From assembly GCF_000172555.1 (NCBI RefSeq), contig NZ_ABOX02000020.1, positions 51,907 to 115,906 of the forward strand: a stretch of 64,000 nt of DNA, given 5' to 3'. Origin of the DNA: Pedosphaera parvula Ellin514. GTDB taxonomy: Bacteria > Verrucomicrobiota > Verrucomicrobiia > Limisphaerales > Pedosphaeraceae. The notes below the pieces were generated by a model that was not told where the DNA came from, made no database searches, and worked only from the letters and a program-made list of their open reading frames with translations. A program made the position numbers and the translations under genes. Shown here in pieces: positions 63,932 to 64,000 of the stretch; within the stretch, counting starts at the first letter, position 1, and each line of letters begins with the position of its first letter.

Positions 63932-64000
63932 GTTGCGTGTTGCGTGTTGCGTGTTGCGTGTTGCGTGTTGCGTGTTGCGTGTTGCGTGTTGCGTGTTGCG
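63932..64000. repeat. GTTGCGT heptamer tandem array running off the window edge
   Basis: Nearly ten perfect copies of a 7-bp unit over 69 bases, with no mismatch, so the array may be longer. A run of this kind can be a slippage-prone locus or an assembly limit. Confidence 0.9.

Larger units (their letters stand above)
63281..64000. other. 720-bp repeat-rich intergenic end region
   Basis: No credible gene. It holds a second 67-bp element, a long hairpin, a 12-nt palindrome and a heptamer tandem array that runs into the right edge. Open frames here are explained by the repeats. Confidence 0.6.

Noticed and set aside
1..64000. tRNA, rRNA, riboswitch or transposase genes
   Set aside because: I looked for T-loop patterns, conserved rRNA stretches and DDE/HUH transposase motifs and saw none; a dedicated RNA search could still find small ones.

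Overview
The window looks like a chromosomal segment of a free-living, heterotrophic member of the Verrucomicrobia, close to the Pedosphaera type. This is inferred from gene families, not from an rRNA: a GTG-started pseudopilin with the H-X9-DG type C-terminus, a giant propeller/cytochrome c/ThuA fusion of the PVC (Planctomycetes-Verrucomicrobia-Chlamydiae) type, a DUF5009 acyltransferase, and short GC-rich palindromic intergenic repeats. No rRNA, tRNA, CRISPR array, transposase or prophage was seen.

Positions 1-13475 form a nitrate assimilation locus. One long leftward run, with several gene overlaps, encodes a signal-less NrtA-like sensor, a Tat-exported nitrate-binding protein, an ABC permease, two ATPases, an alginate-export-type porin, a four-cluster ferredoxin fused to a DmsC-like membrane anchor, a molybdopterin nitrate reductase and a CysJ-like flavoprotein that runs off the left edge. 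A divergent LysR regulator sits at the head. The set covers entry through the outer membrane, import, and reduction with two possible electron sources (quinol through the membrane anchor, NADPH through the flavoprotein). Nitrite reductase is not in the window.

Positions 13684-33134 carry dispersed housekeeping and signalling genes: a GT-C glycosyltransferase, an organophosphate-type MFS transporter, a DUF5009 acyltransferase, an unusual LuxR regulator with doubled DNA-binding-like N-terminal domains and a receiver lacking its phospho-acceptor, histidinol phosphatase, a pseudopilin, ribulokinase, a heterodimeric ABC exporter, a CBS/DRTGG family II pyrophosphatase, and a hybrid-free two-component pair.

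Positions 33345-47360 hold a 1150-residue protein that I read as a candidate pyrophosphate-dependent PEP carboxykinase, a head-to-head pair of secreted sugar-oxidation-type proteins, and a GntR/ABC/permease/coiled-coil operon with a clear overlapping promoter and operator. PsiE-like, unknown and rhodanese genes follow.

Positions 47630-64000 are more accessory: a large membrane protein, flavin reductase, two acetyltransferases, a run of small unknown proteins, a membrane protein with a ribosomal L12 C-terminal-like domain, a secreted beta-helix protein, a DUF4118 histidine kinase, an ankyrin protein, a SurA-like protein, and a 14-unit Kelch-like repeat gene split by a one-base frameshift. Several palindromic repeats lie here, and the window ends in a GTTGCGT heptamer tandem array.
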